Positions 41,262 to 54,053 of a DNA stretch of 64,000 nucleotides are shown in pieces (positions within the stretch are counted from its first letter, which is position 1; each line of letters opens with the position of its first letter). The notes beneath the pieces were generated by a model, which saw only the letters and a list, made by a program, of their open reading frames with translations, did not search any database and was not told where the DNA came from. Both the position numbers and the translations under genes were made by a program. Origin of the DNA: Paracraurococcus lichenis (GTDB lineage: Bacteria; Pseudomonadota; Alphaproteobacteria; Acetobacterales; Acetobacteraceae); NCBI RefSeq assembly GCF_030657435.1, contig NZ_JAUTWS010000007.1:62001-126000 (forward strand). The letters are read 5' to 3'.

Positions 41262-42398
41262 ATGACCGATGTGGTGATCGCGGCCTATCGCCGCAGCCCC
41301 TTCCACCTCGCGCACAAGGGCGCGCTGACCAAGGTCCGTCCGGACGAGATGGCGGCGCAGGTGGTGCGCGCCCTGGTGGCGGAGACGAAGCTGGACCCCG
41401 CGACCATCGAGGACCTGGTGATGGGCTGTGCCTTCCCCGAGGGCGAGCAGGGCCTGAACGTCGCCAAGCTGGTCGCCTTCATCGCCGGCCTCCCGGAGAG
41501 CGTGGCGGGCGCCACGGTGAACCGCTTCTGCGGCTCCTCCATGCAGGCGGTGCACCAGGCGGCCGGCGCGATCCGGATGGGCGCGGGCGATGCCTTCCTC
41601 TGCTGCGGCGTCGAGAGCATGACGCGCGTGCCGATGATGGGCTTCAACCCCATGCCGCATCCCGGCCTCGCGAAGGACTTCCCACAAGCCTATGTCTCGA
41701 TGGGCGAGACGGCGGAGAACGTGGCGAAGCTGCACCAGGTCGGCCGGGCGCAGCAGGAGGAATTCGCGGTGCAGAGCCACCGGAAGGCCGCCGCGGCGCA
41801 GCGCGAGGGACGGCTCGAGGCGGAGATCGTCCCGATCGAGGCGCCGGTCGGGCGCGTGGCACAGGATGGCTGCATCCGGCCGGACACCTCGGCCGAGACG
41901 CTCGCCGGGCTGAAGCCGGCCTTCCGCGCCGAGGGGACCGTCACCGCCGGCACCTCCTCGCCGCTCACCGATGGCGCCGTCGCGGTGCTCGTCTGCTCGG
42001 CCGGGTATGCCAGGACGCACGGCCTGACGCCGCTCGCCAAGGTGAAAGCTGTAGCGGTGGCCGGCTGCGGGCCGGAGGTGATGGGGATGGGGCCCGTCTC
42101 GGCCTCGGCCAAGGCGCTGGCCCGCGCCGGCATCTCGGCCCGCGACCTCGATGTCGTGGAGCTGAACGAGGCCTTCGCCAGCCAGGCCATCGCCTGCATG
42201 CGCGAGCTCGGCCTCGACGAGGCGAAGGTGAACAGGGACGGCGGCGCCATCGCGCTGGGCCATCCGCTGGGCGCGACCGGCGCCCGCATCACCGGTAAGG
42301 CGGCGCAGATCCTGCAGCGGGAGGGCGGGCGCTATGCGCTGGCGACGCAATGCATCGGCGGCGGCCAGGGCATCGCCACGGTGCTGGAGGGGGTGTGA
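41262..42398 (+). CDS. fadA: Acetyl-CoA acyltransferase (thiolase)
   Basis: 378-residue thiolase. The nucleophilic Cys is in N-R-F-C-G-S-S-M near residue 87, the catalytic His in A-L-G-H-P-L-G-A-T-G and the second Cys in C-I-G-G-G-Q-G. It carries out the last, cleaving step of beta-oxidation. Its stop overlaps the start of the FadN-like gene (TGATG). Confidence 0.94.
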   Translation: MTDVVIAAYRRSPFHLAHKGALTKVRPDEMAAQVVRALVAETKLDPATIEDLVMGCAFPEGEQGLNVAKLVAFIAGLPESVAGATVNRFCGSSMQAVHQAAGAIRMGAGDAFLCCGVESMTRVPMMGFNPMPHPGLAKDFPQAYVSMGETAENVAKLHQVGRAQQEEFAVQSHRKAAAAQREGRLEAEIVPIEAPVGRVAQDGCIRPDTSAETLAGLKPAFRAEGTVTAGTSSPLTDGAVAVLVCSAGYARTHGLTPLAKVKAVAVAGCGPEVMGMGPVSASAKALARAGISARDLDVVELNEAFASQAIACMRELGLDEAKVNRDGGAIALGHPLGATGARITGKAAQILQREGGRYALATQCIGGGQGIATVLEGV

Positions 42399-44842
42399 TG
42401 TCGGCGTCCGATCGCGGAGCACCGCAGCACAGCGAGGAGCGCAGCGTGAATCGGCCGCCGGGCGGCGCGCTCACCACGGGTGCCCCGATGGTGGAGACGG
42501 AGCTGCGCGCCACGGCGCCGGCCCCGCGCGCGGTGCCGCCGACGCCGATCAGGAAGGTCGGCGTGGTCGGCGCCGGCGTCATGGGTGCCGGCATCGCGGC
42601 GCAGGTGGCGAATGCCGGCGTGCCGGTGGTGCTGCTGGACATCGTCCCAGGCGGCGCCGCCAAGGCGATCGAGCGGATGCTGAAGACCGAGCCGGCGCCC
42701 TTCATGCACAAGGGCGCCGCGCGGCTGGTCACGCCGGGGGATGTCGGCACGGATCTCGGCCTGCTCGCCGAATGCGACTGGATCTGCGAGGCGATCATCG
42801 AGCGGCCGGAGGCCAAGCGCGACCTCTATGCAAAGCTGGAAGGCGTGCGGAAGCCCGGTTCGATCGTATCGTCGAACACCTCCACCATCCCGCTCGCCGC
42901 GCTGACCGAGGGGCTGGGCGAGGGCTTCGCCGCCGACTTCCTCATCACCCATTTCTTCAACCCGCCGCGCTACATGCGGCTGCTCGAGGTGGTGCGAGGG
43001 CCCGCGACGCGCGCCGAGGCTGTCGCTGCCATCACCGAATTCGGCGACCGGACCCTCGGCAAGACGGTGATCCCCTGCAAGGACCGGCCGGGCTTCATCG
43101 CCAACCGCATCGGCGGGCTGTGGATGCAGAGCGCGATCAACCGCGCCTTCGACCTGAAGCTGACGGTCGAGGAAGCCGATGCCGTCATGTCCCGGCCGTT
43201 GGGCATTCCGAAGACCGGCGTCTTCGGCCTGCTGGACCTGGTCGGCCTTGACCTGATGCCGCATGTCGCGGCCAGCATGAAGGCGACGCTGCCAGCCGGG
43301 GACGCCTATGTCCTCGGGCTGCGCGAGCATGACGTCATCCTGCGCATGATCGCCGAGGGGCGCACGGGGCGGAAGGGCAAGGGCGGCTTCTACACGCGGC
43401 AGAAAGGGCCGGGCGGCGAAAGCCTGAAGCGCGCCATCGACCTCTGGACCGGCGAGTACCGCGAGAGCGAGAAACCGCAACTGGAAAGCCTCTCGCTCCG
43501 CGACCTGCGGGCGCTGGCCGAGCACCCGGACCGCGGCGGCCGCTATGCCCGCGCCGTGCTGCTCGACCTGCTGGGCTATGCGGCGTCCCTGGTGCCGGAG
43601 ATCGCCGACAGCATCGCCGATGTCGATGCCGCCATGCGGCTCGGCTACAACTGGACCTACGGGCCCTTCGAACTCATCGACAGGCTCGGCGCCGCCTGGC
43701 TTGCCAAGGCGCTGGCCGAGGATGGCCGCCCGGTACCGCCGCTGCTGCGGCAGGTGGGGGAGGGCAGCTTCTACCACGTTCAGGACGGCAGGCTGGAATA
43801 CATCGGCACCGATGGCGGCTGGCACGCCGTACCGCGGCCCGAGGGCGTGCTGCTGCTGGCCGACGTGAAGCGCCGCAGCAGGCCGCTGGCGAGGAATGGC
43901 TCCGCCTCGCTCTGGGACATCGGCGAGGGCGTCGCCTGCCTCGAATTCCACACCAAGATGAACGCCATCGACCCCGGCACGGTCGAGATGATCGGCAAGT
44001 CGGTGGCGATGGGGAAGAAGGGCGCCTTCAAGGCGCTGGTCATCCACAACGAGGGCGAGCAGTTCAGCGTCGGCGCCAATATCGGCCTCGCCTTGTTCGC
44101 CGCCAACATCGCCGCCTGGGGCGAGATCGAGGGGCTGATCGAGCAGGGGCAGAAGGCCATGCGGTCGCTGCGCGACGCGCCCTTCCCGGTGGTCGGCGCG
44201 CCCTCCGGCATGGCGCTCGGCGGTGGTTGCGAGATCCTGCTGCATTGCGACGCGGTGCAGGCGCATGCCGAGAGCTATATCGGCCTGGTCGAGGTCGGCG
44301 TCGGCCTCATCCCCGGCTGGGGCGGCTGCACCACGATGCTACGGCGCTGGGCGGAGAACCCGCGTGCGCCCAAGGGCCCGATGCCGCCGGTCGCCAAAGC
44401 CTTCGAGATGATCTCGACCGCGCAGATCGCCAAATCGGCCTTCGAGGCGAAGGAGATGCTGCTGCTCCGCCCGACCGACGGCATCACCTTCAACCGCGAC
44501 CGGCTGCTGGCGGATGCCAAGGCCAGGGCGCTCTCGCTGGTCGAGGGCTATGCCCCGCCCGAGGTGAAGCCGCTGCGCCTGCCGGGTGAGACCGGCCGCG
44601 TCGCGCTCGGCATGGCGGTGCGGCAGCAGGCAGCGCTCGGCCGCGCCACGCCGCATGACATCGTGGTCTGCGAGCACCTGGCGGAGACGCTGACCGGGGC
44701 TCGCCGCGACCACACCGAGGAGACGACGGAGGCCGAGCTGCACGCGCTGGAACGCAAGAGCTTCATGGCCCTGCTGCGCATGCCGGCGACGCTCGCCCGG
44801 GTCGAGCACATGCTCGAGACCGGCCGGCCGCTCAGGAACTAG
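42398..44842 (+). CDS. 3-hydroxyacyl-CoA dehydrogenase/enoyl-CoA hydratase fusion (FadN type)
   Basis: 814-residue bifunctional beta-oxidation enzyme. Unlike FadB/FadJ, the dehydrogenase comes first: the NAD motif G-V-V-G-A-G-V-M-G-A-G is near residue 55, and N-T-S-T-I-P and H-F-F-N-P-P follow. The C-terminal crotonase domain (about 505-700) has G-G-G-C-E near 611 and the second catalytic Glu in G-L-V-E-V-G-V-G near 630. This order matches FadN, which pairs with a thiolase and acyl-CoA dehydrogenase as found on either side here. About 45 polar residues precede the first domain; a later Met near residue 31 could be the true start. Confidence 0.92.
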   Translation: MSASDRGAPQHSEERSVNRPPGGALTTGAPMVETELRATAPAPRAVPPTPIRKVGVVGAGVMGAGIAAQVANAGVPVVLLDIVPGGAAKAIERMLKTEPAPFMHKGAARLVTPGDVGTDLGLLAECDWICEAIIERPEAKRDLYAKLEGVRKPGSIVSSNTSTIPLAALTEGLGEGFAADFLITHFFNPPRYMRLLEVVRGPATRAEAVAAITEFGDRTLGKTVIPCKDRPGFIANRIGGLWMQSAINRAFDLKLTVEEADAVMSRPLGIPKTGVFGLLDLVGLDLMPHVAASMKATLPAGDAYVLGLREHDVILRMIAEGRTGRKGKGGFYTRQKGPGGESLKRAIDLWTGEYRESEKPQLESLSLRDLRALAEHPDRGGRYARAVLLDLLGYAASLVPEIADSIADVDAAMRLGYNWTYGPFELIDRLGAAWLAKALAEDGRPVPPLLRQVGEGSFYHVQDGRLEYIGTDGGWHAVPRPEGVLLLADVKRRSRPLARNGSASLWDIGEGVACLEFHTKMNAIDPGTVEMIGKSVAMGKKGAFKALVIHNEGEQFSVGANIGLALFAANIAAWGEIEGLIEQGQKAMRSLRDAPFPVVGAPSGMALGGGCEILLHCDAVQAHAESYIGLVEVGVGLIPGWGGCTTMLRRWAENPRAPKGPMPPVAKAFEMISTAQIAKSAFEAKEMLLLRPTDGITFNRDRLLADAKARALSLVEGYAPPEVKPLRLPGETGRVALGMAVRQQAALGRATPHDIVVCEHLAETLTGARRDHTEETTEAELHALERKSFMALLRMPATLARVEHMLETGRPLRN

Positions 44843-44852
44843 GGATCGCGCC

Positions 44853-46631
<1,779 letters not shown>

Positions 46632-46683
46632 CCGAGGAAGGCGACGCTGCCCCCATCCGCGGCAGCGCCGCCGATCCCCGCCG

Positions 46684-46700
46684 GGGCCAAGGCTTGGCCC
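46684..46700. terminator. Bidirectional hairpin between convergent genes
   Basis: Perfect 7-bp GGGCCAA/TTGGCCC stem with a GGC loop, midway between the stops of fadE and the MBL-hydrolase gene. Confidence 0.55.
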
Positions 46701-46716
46701 TGGACCCCGCCCGGAG

Positions 46717-47700
46717 TCAGACCGCGCTCGACCAGTCCGCAGGGACGAAGCGGTAGCCGCTGCCTTCCTGTACGACATAGCCATTGGCCGGGAAGGGGAA
46801 GTGGTAGCCGGTGACGCGCACACGGTCGGCCGCCACGCGGTCGAAGACGCGCCGGCGGGAGGCCTCGGCCATCGCCGGGTCGAAGTCGAAGATCGCATGG
46901 AAGTCGGGCCGCCGCGCGAAAAGCTCGGGACGGTTGGTGATGTCGGCGAGGAACACCATTTCCGCCCCGCCATCCGCCACGTGATAGACCGTGTGGCCCG
47001 GCGTATGGCCATAGGCCGCCATGGCGCGGATGCCCGGCACCGCCTCGGCCCCGTCCGCGATCTGCCGCACCCGGCCATTGTAGGGCGCGAAGCGGCGCTG
47101 ACTGTTGGCGAAGTTCGCGCGCTGCCCCTCGGGGCTGCGCGTCTCGTTGCCGCTGTCGCTCCACCAGGCCCATTCGACGGCGGGCACCACCACCTCGGCA
47201 TTCGGGAAGGCGCGGCCGCCCTGCGCATCCAGCAGGCCGTTGACGTGGTCGCCGTGGAAATGGCTCTGGATGACCGTGGTCACCTTGGCCGGGTCGAGGC
47301 CGGCGGCGGCCATGTTCTCGATCATCCGGCCCATGGTGGCGCCGGCCGGCGTCACGCCGTTGCCGGCATCGAAGACCACCAGGCCGCGCGGCGTCTCCAC
47401 GAAGGTGACGGTGAAGGGAATGCGGTAGGTCGTCGTGGAGAGGAAGCTCTCGGCCAGGACCTTCTGCACCTCCTCGAGCGGCGCGTTGCGCACGAAGCCC
47501 TGCAGCGGCATGTCGCGGAAGCCGTCATGCACCGTCGTGACGGTGAAGCCGCCGACCTTGAAGCGGTAGAAGCCGGGCGCCTGGGTGGCGGCGGGCGCGG
47601 CAGGCGCGGTCTGGGCCGCGGCGCCGCGCGGCAGGGCCGGCGCGGCGAGCAGGCCGGACAGCCCGGTGAGGGCCAGGCGGCGGTTGAGGCTGACGGTCAT
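46717..47700 (-). CDS. Exported MBL-fold metallo-hydrolase
   Basis: 327 residues with a Tat-like signal (L-N-R-R-L-A-L-T-G-L) cleaved near A-A-A-Q. The metallo-beta-lactamase core shows S-H-F-H-G-D-H-V near residue 140, H-T-P-G-H for the third metal ligand, an Asp in F-L-A-D-I and a final G-Y-H-F-P-F-P. The short Y-H-F-P-F-P end occurs in quorum-quenching-lactonase-like and arylsulfatase-like MBL proteins, but the substrate is not established. Confidence 0.88.
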   Translation of the reverse strand: MTVSLNRRLALTGLSGLLAAPALPRGAAAQTAPAAPAATQAPGFYRFKVGGFTVTTVHDGFRDMPLQGFVRNAPLEEVQKVLAESFLSTTTYRIPFTVTFVETPRGLVVFDAGNGVTPAGATMGRMIENMAAAGLDPAKVTTVIQSHFHGDHVNGLLDAQGGRAFPNAEVVVPAVEWAWWSDSGNETRSPEGQRANFANSQRRFAPYNGRVRQIADGAEAVPGIRAMAAYGHTPGHTVYHVADGGAEMVFLADITNRPELFARRPDFHAIFDFDPAMAEASRRRVFDRVAADRVRVTGYHFPFPANGYVVQEGSGYRFVPADWSSAV

Positions 47701-47771
47701 GGACGAATCCCCCGAAGCGGCTGCCGTTATGAATGGGCAGTTACGCCGCGGTATCAAGCATCGGCCCGCGT

Positions 47772-49046
47772 CTACCGCGTGAAGACGACCACGCTTTCGA
47801 GGTGCGGCGACCAGAGGAATTGGTCCACCGGCGTCGCCGCCGCGACGCGGTAGCCGGCCCGCGCCAGGACCTGCGCATCCCGCTGCAGCGCCGCCGGGTT
47901 GCAGGAGACATAGATGATGCGCGGCACCTGCGCCCGGGCCAGCAGCGGCACCTGCACCGGCGCGCCGGCATAGGGCGGGTCGAGCACGACAGTCGCGAAC
48001 TCGTGCAACTCCTTGGCCGCCAGCGGCTGCCGGTCGAGGTCCCGCCGCACCGCCTTCACCCGCGCCCCGGCCTTGCCCGCCGCGGCCGAGAGCGCCGCGA
48101 CCGACTCCGCCATGCCCTCGAAGGCCGTCACCCGCGCCCGCGTGGCAAGCGGAAAGCTCAGCGTGCCGTTGCCCGCGAAGAGGTCGGCGAGGGCGGCCCG
48201 CGGCGGCAGCTTATCCGGCAGCCCGGCAAGGACCGCGCCGACGATCGCCGCCTCGCCCTCGCGGCTCGCCTGCAGGAAGGCACCCGGCGGCGGCGAGACG
48301 GAGACCCCGGCGAAGGCGATCGCGGCGGCGCCGAGTTGCGCCGCGGTTTCCGGCGCGCCATTGCCCTGGGCCCAGGCGATGCGCGGGATGCCGTGCTCGG
48401 CCGCGAAGGCCGCGAGCGCGGCGCGGCCCGGCGCGTCCAGCGCGCCATCGGTGCGCAGCAGCAGGTCGGGACCGGTGTCGAGCAGGTTCACCACGGCCGA
48501 GCCGTCGCGCTTCAGCGCCGGCAGCCGCTTCAGCAGCGCGCGCAGCGGCTCGAACAGCGCGACGAGGCGCGGGTCGAGCACGGCACAGGTGGCGAGGTCG
48601 ACGATGCTGCCGCTGCCACGGGCATGGAAACCGAGCGCGACGGCGCCGCCCGGGCCGCGGCGCAGGGCCAGATCGGCGCGGCGTCGCGCGGCCGGCGGCG
48701 TGCGCGCCAGCGGCGCGACCGGCGCATCGCCAAAGCCGGCCCGCGCGAGCGCGTCCACCAGCTTGGCGCGCTTCCAGGCGGCATAGGGCGCATCGGCCCA
48801 GTGCTGCAGCGTGCAGCCGCCACAATCGGGGAAGTGCGGGCAGGCGGGCGCGACCCGGTCGGGGGAGGGGACGAGGATGGCCTCCGCCTCGGCCGTCAGG
48901 GCGTCGCCGCGCTTGCCGGTCAGGGCGGCACGGACCTGCTCGCCCGGCAGGGTCGCGGGGACGAAGACGGTGCGACCCTCGAGCCGCGCGATGCCGTCGC
49001 CAGCGGCGCCCAGATCCTCGATCCGCAGGTCGAGACTGTCAGCCAT
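47772..49046 (-). CDS. 23S rRNA uracil-5-methyltransferase, RlmD/TrmA family
   Basis: 424-residue class I SAM-dependent RNA methyltransferase. It has a TRAM-like N-terminal part (G-D-G-I-A-R-L-E-G-R-T-V-F-V), an iron-sulfur Cys set (C-P-H-F-P-D-C-G-G-C plus a later Cys in A-T-C-A-V-L-D), the SAM motif L-F-A-G-N-G-T, D-P-P-Y-A-G and the catalytic Cys in Y-V-S-C-N-P. It likely methylates uridine in rRNA. It stands between the MBL hydrolase and gcdH on the same strand. Confidence 0.92.
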   Translation of the reverse strand: MADSLDLRIEDLGAAGDGIARLEGRTVFVPATLPGEQVRAALTGKRGDALTAEAEAILVPSPDRVAPACPHFPDCGGCTLQHWADAPYAAWKRAKLVDALARAGFGDAPVAPLARTPPAARRRADLALRRGPGGAVALGFHARGSGSIVDLATCAVLDPRLVALFEPLRALLKRLPALKRDGSAVVNLLDTGPDLLLRTDGALDAPGRAALAAFAAEHGIPRIAWAQGNGAPETAAQLGAAAIAFAGVSVSPPPGAFLQASREGEAAIVGAVLAGLPDKLPPRAALADLFAGNGTLSFPLATRARVTAFEGMAESVAALSAAAGKAGARVKAVRRDLDRQPLAAKELHEFATVVLDPPYAGAPVQVPLLARAQVPRIIYVSCNPAALQRDAQVLARAGYRVAAATPVDQFLWSPHLESVVVFTR

Positions 49047-49095
49047 GGCCTAGCCCGACGGGGCATCGGCCGCGGTTGCGGATCGCGGCTGTCAT

Positions 49096-49114
49096 GGCCG
49101 GATCAGGTCCGGCC
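49096..49114 (-). terminator. Hairpin after gcdH
   Basis: Perfect 7-bp GGCCGGA/TCCGGCC stem with a five-base loop about 50 bases beyond the gcdH stop and 50 bases before the methyltransferase start. Confidence 0.5.
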
Positions 49115-49166
49115 TTGGCGGCGCCACGCTTCGGCGCGGCGCCGCGGCACCGGGGGCCGGCGCGTG

Positions 49167-50420
49167 TCACCCGAAGGCGTTCAGCCCGGTGATGGCACGG
49201 CCGAGAATCAGCGCATGCACGTCGTGCGTGCCCTCATAGGTGTTCACCGTCTCGAGGTTCATGACGTGGCGGATGACGTGGTACTCGTCCACGATGCCGT
49301 TGCCGCCGTGCATGTCCCGCGCCACGCGGGCGATGTCGAGCGCCTTGCCGCAATTGTTGCGCTTGACCAGGCTGATCATCTCCGGCGCCGCCTTGTCCTC
49401 GTCGAAGAGCCGGCCGACCCGCAGCACGGCATGCAGGCCGAGCGCGATCTCGGTCTGCATGTTGGCGAGCTTGAGCTGGATGAGCTGGGTATTGGCCAGC
49501 GGCCGGCCGAGCATCTTGCGCTGCAGCGTGTAGTCGCGCGCGCGGTGCATGCAGTCCTCCGCCGCGCCCATCGCGCCCCAGGCGATGCCGTAGCGGGCGC
49601 GGTTGAGGCAGGAGAAGGGGCCGGCGAGCGACTTCACGCCGGGCAGGCGGTTCTCCTCCGGCACGAAGACCTCGTCCATCATGATCATGCCGGTGGTGGA
49701 GGCGCGGAGGCTGAACTTGCCCTCGATCTTCGGCGTCTCGAAGCCCTTCATCCCGCGCTCGAGGATGAAGCCGCGCAGCACGCCCTCGTCGTCCTTGGCC
49801 CAGACCACGGCGATATCGGCGATCGGGGAGTTGGTGATCCAGGTCTTGCTGCCGCTCAGCAGGTAGCCGCCGTCGACCTTCTTCGCGCGGGTGCGCATGG
49901 AGGAGGGGTCGGAGCCGGCATCGGGCTCGGTCAGGCCGAAGCAGCCGACGAACTCGCCGGTACGCAGCTTCGGCAGGTACTTCTCCTTCTGCGCCTCCGA
50001 GCCGAAGGCGTAGATCGGGTACATGACGAGCGAGGACTGGACGGAGAAGGCGCTGCGGTAGCCGCTGTCGACGCGCTCCACCTCCCGCGCCATCAGGCCA
50101 TAGGCGACATAGGAGATGCCGGCGCAGCCATAGCCGTGCAGCGTCGCGCCGAGAAAGCCCATCTCCCCGAACTCGTTCATGATCTCGCGGTGGAAGTGCT
50201 CCTTGCGGAAGGCTTCCTGCACGCGCGGCAGCAGCTTCTCCTGGCAGAACTGGTGCGCGGCGTCGCGGATCATCCGCTCGTCCTCGGTCAGCACGCCCTC
50301 GAGCTGCAGCGGATCCGCCCAGTCGAAGGCGGCGCGCGGCTGCCGGGCGCTCGGCGGCGCGACGACCGCGGTGTCGGAGGCGCCGGTGGACGGGATGGCG
50401 ACGGGATTCTGGACGTTCAT
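49167..50420 (-). CDS. gcdH: Glutaryl-CoA dehydrogenase
   Basis: 417-residue acyl-CoA dehydrogenase of the glutaryl-CoA type, which oxidises and decarboxylates glutaryl-CoA to crotonyl-CoA in lysine and tryptophan breakdown. Landmarks are [31 protein letters not shown] and the catalytic Glu in [10 protein letters not shown] near residue 400. The Arg of S-G-Y-R-S fits the gamma-carboxylate pocket. An N-terminal extension of about 30 residues is polar. It is alone in its unit. Confidence 0.92.
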   Translation of the reverse strand: MNVQNPVAIPSTGASDTAVVAPPSARQPRAAFDWADPLQLEGVLTEDERMIRDAAHQFCQEKLLPRVQEAFRKEHFHREIMNEFGEMGFLGATLHGYGCAGISYVAYGLMAREVERVDSGYRSAFSVQSSLVMYPIYAFGSEAQKEKYLPKLRTGEFVGCFGLTEPDAGSDPSSMRTRAKKVDGGYLLSGSKTWITNSPIADIAVVWAKDDEGVLRGFILERGMKGFETPKIEGKFSLRASTTGMIMMDEVFVPEENRLPGVKSLAGPFSCLNRARYGIAWGAMGAAEDCMHRARDYTLQRKMLGRPLANTQLIQLKLANMQTEIALGLHAVLRVGRLFDEDKAAPEMISLVKRNNCGKALDIARVARDMHGGNGIVDEYHVIRHVMNLETVNTYEGTHDVHALILGRAITGLNAFG

Positions 50421-50580
50421 GGCGGTCTCCTCGATGGCCCGTCCGGGCATGCGGCGGATGGCGTGACTCTGGCGCGGGGGCCGGGGCCCCGCAACCGGGC
50501 GGCGGATGCGGAAACGGCCAGGGAGGCCCTGGCCGCATGCATCCGTCCGATGGCAGGAACGCGGCGGCGCCGCGCCCGGA

Positions 50581-52569
<1,989 letters not shown>

Positions 52570-52783
52570 GCGCGGTCGGTTCCTTCGCCGGGACGGCGGC
52601 GGCATGGCGGCCGGTGCTCCCACAGACTGCGCTGCGCGGCAGAGGCCGAAACCGACGCCCGGCGTGCCCAATGCTGCGGCCGCCGCTCCAGGTCCGGCCG
52701 CCATATGCCCCTGTAGCGCGGGAAAATCAAGCTTTGCCGAGAATTGCACCGCAGGTCGGTCGCGCCTATGGGGCATGCGCGCC

Positions 52784-53485
52784 ATGCCCGCCATCTCCAG
52801 CCTTCTCATCTTGCCCGGACTGCTCTGCGATGCCCGCCTCTGGCGCGACCAGGTCGCAGGCCTGGCCGGGGAGGCCGAGTGCCTGGTCGCCGAGACGACG
52901 CTCGACGACAGCCTCGCCGCCATGGCGGCGCGGGCGCTGGCCGCGGCGCCGCCGCGCTTCGCCCTTTGCGGCCTCTCCATGGGCGGCTACCTCGCCTTCG
53001 AAATCCTGCGCCAGGCGCCGGAGCGGGTGGAGCGGCTGGCGCTGCTCGACACCTCCGCCCGGCCGGACACGCCGGAGCAGGCACGGCGGCGGCGCGGGCT
53101 GATGGCGCTGACCCGCACCGGGCAGTTCCGCGGCGTCACGCCGCGGCTGCTGCCGCAACTCGTGCATCCCGCGAACCTCGAGGGGCCGGTCGGGCAGGAG
53201 GTGATCGCCATGGCCGAGCGGGTGGGCAAGGAGGCCTTCCTGCGCCAGCAGGCCGCGATCCTCGGCCGGCGGGACAGCCGGCCGGACCTGCCGGGCATCG
53301 CCGTGCCCACGCTGGTCGCGGTGGGCGAGGCGGATGCGCTGACCCCGCCGGCGCTGGCCGAGGAGATCGCCGCCGGCATCCCCGACGCGCGCTACCTGGC
53401 GATCCCGGGCTGCGGCCACCTGCCGCCGATGGAGGCGCCGGCCCAGGTCACGGACCTGCTGCGGGACTGGCTGCGCGGCGGCTAG
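52784..53485 (+). CDS. Alpha/beta hydrolase
   Basis: 233 residues. The nucleophile elbow is G-L-S-M-G-G near residue 68, the acid is in V-G-E-A-D-A-L-T-P and the His in G-C-G-H-L-P-P-M-E. The oxyanion segment is L-P-G-L-L-C-D, as in small esterase/lactonase-like hydrolases. A second in-frame ATG lies at 52775. It is divergent from the helicase gene. Substrate unknown. Confidence 0.88.
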   Translation: MPAISSLLILPGLLCDARLWRDQVAGLAGEAECLVAETTLDDSLAAMAARALAAAPPRFALCGLSMGGYLAFEILRQAPERVERLALLDTSARPDTPEQARRRRGLMALTRTGQFRGVTPRLLPQLVHPANLEGPVGQEVIAMAERVGKEAFLRQQAAILGRRDSRPDLPGIAVPTLVAVGEADALTPPALAEEIAAGIPDARYLAIPGCGHLPPMEAPAQVTDLLRDWLRGG

Positions 53486-53678
53486 CGGCGGCGCCGGGCG
53501 GTCCGAGGCCGGGCATCGAGCCGCACCGGACCTCGACCGCGCCACGCCGGCCATGATGCCCGCCGATCCACTGTCCATCTCTCGGGGCACCGACTGGCGG
53601 ATGCCCGGGTAGTGTCCGCTCGCGCTCGGACACCCCGAAGGATCGCACCGGCCGCGGATCCCGCCGTACGGCCCGCTG

Positions 53679-54029
53679 CTACTCCGGCACGCAGCGCACC
53701 GCCTCCGGCCGGGCGATCGCCGCCATGGGTTTCGTGCCCGCGGGGCAGGGCGCCTGGCGGTGGGCCGGCGCGGGCAGGCCGAGATCCCAGCCCCGCACCT
53801 CCGTCCCGCCGAGGGAACCGCCCGGGGCTGCGCCCGTCCCGGGTCGGCACAGCCCGCCCCGGCCGCGCACCGGCATGCCGCCATGCGGGCAGAGGAAGCG
53901 CCGCGCCGCCTCGATCGCCGCGGCATCGGGCCGGCTGCGTCCGGCCGGCGCCGCCCCGGCCGCCCCGGCCAGCGCGAGCAGGACCAGCGCGAGCAGCACC
54001 CCCTTGGGCCGGGCCGAAATCCGGCGCAT
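53679..54029 (-). CDS. Small secreted Cys-containing protein, unknown
   Basis: 116 residues: a clear signal peptide (G-V-L-L-A-L-V-L-L-A-L-A-G-A-A-G-A) then a mature part of about 90 residues with four Cys (R-F-L-C-P-H-G-G; G-L-C-R-P-G; A-P-C-P-A-G; V-R-C-V-P-E), probably two disulfides in the periplasm. No family recognised. It lacks a good ribosome site at its ATG. It is divergent from a LivJ-type binding protein, 24 bases apart. Confidence 0.6.
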   Translation of the reverse strand: MRRISARPKGVLLALVLLALAGAAGAAPAGRSRPDAAAIEAARRFLCPHGGMPVRGRGGLCRPGTGAAPGGSLGGTEVRGWDLGLPAPAHRQAPCPAGTKPMAAIARPEAVRCVPE

Positions 54030-54053
54030 CGTAACGGCAGGGAGAGAACCATC

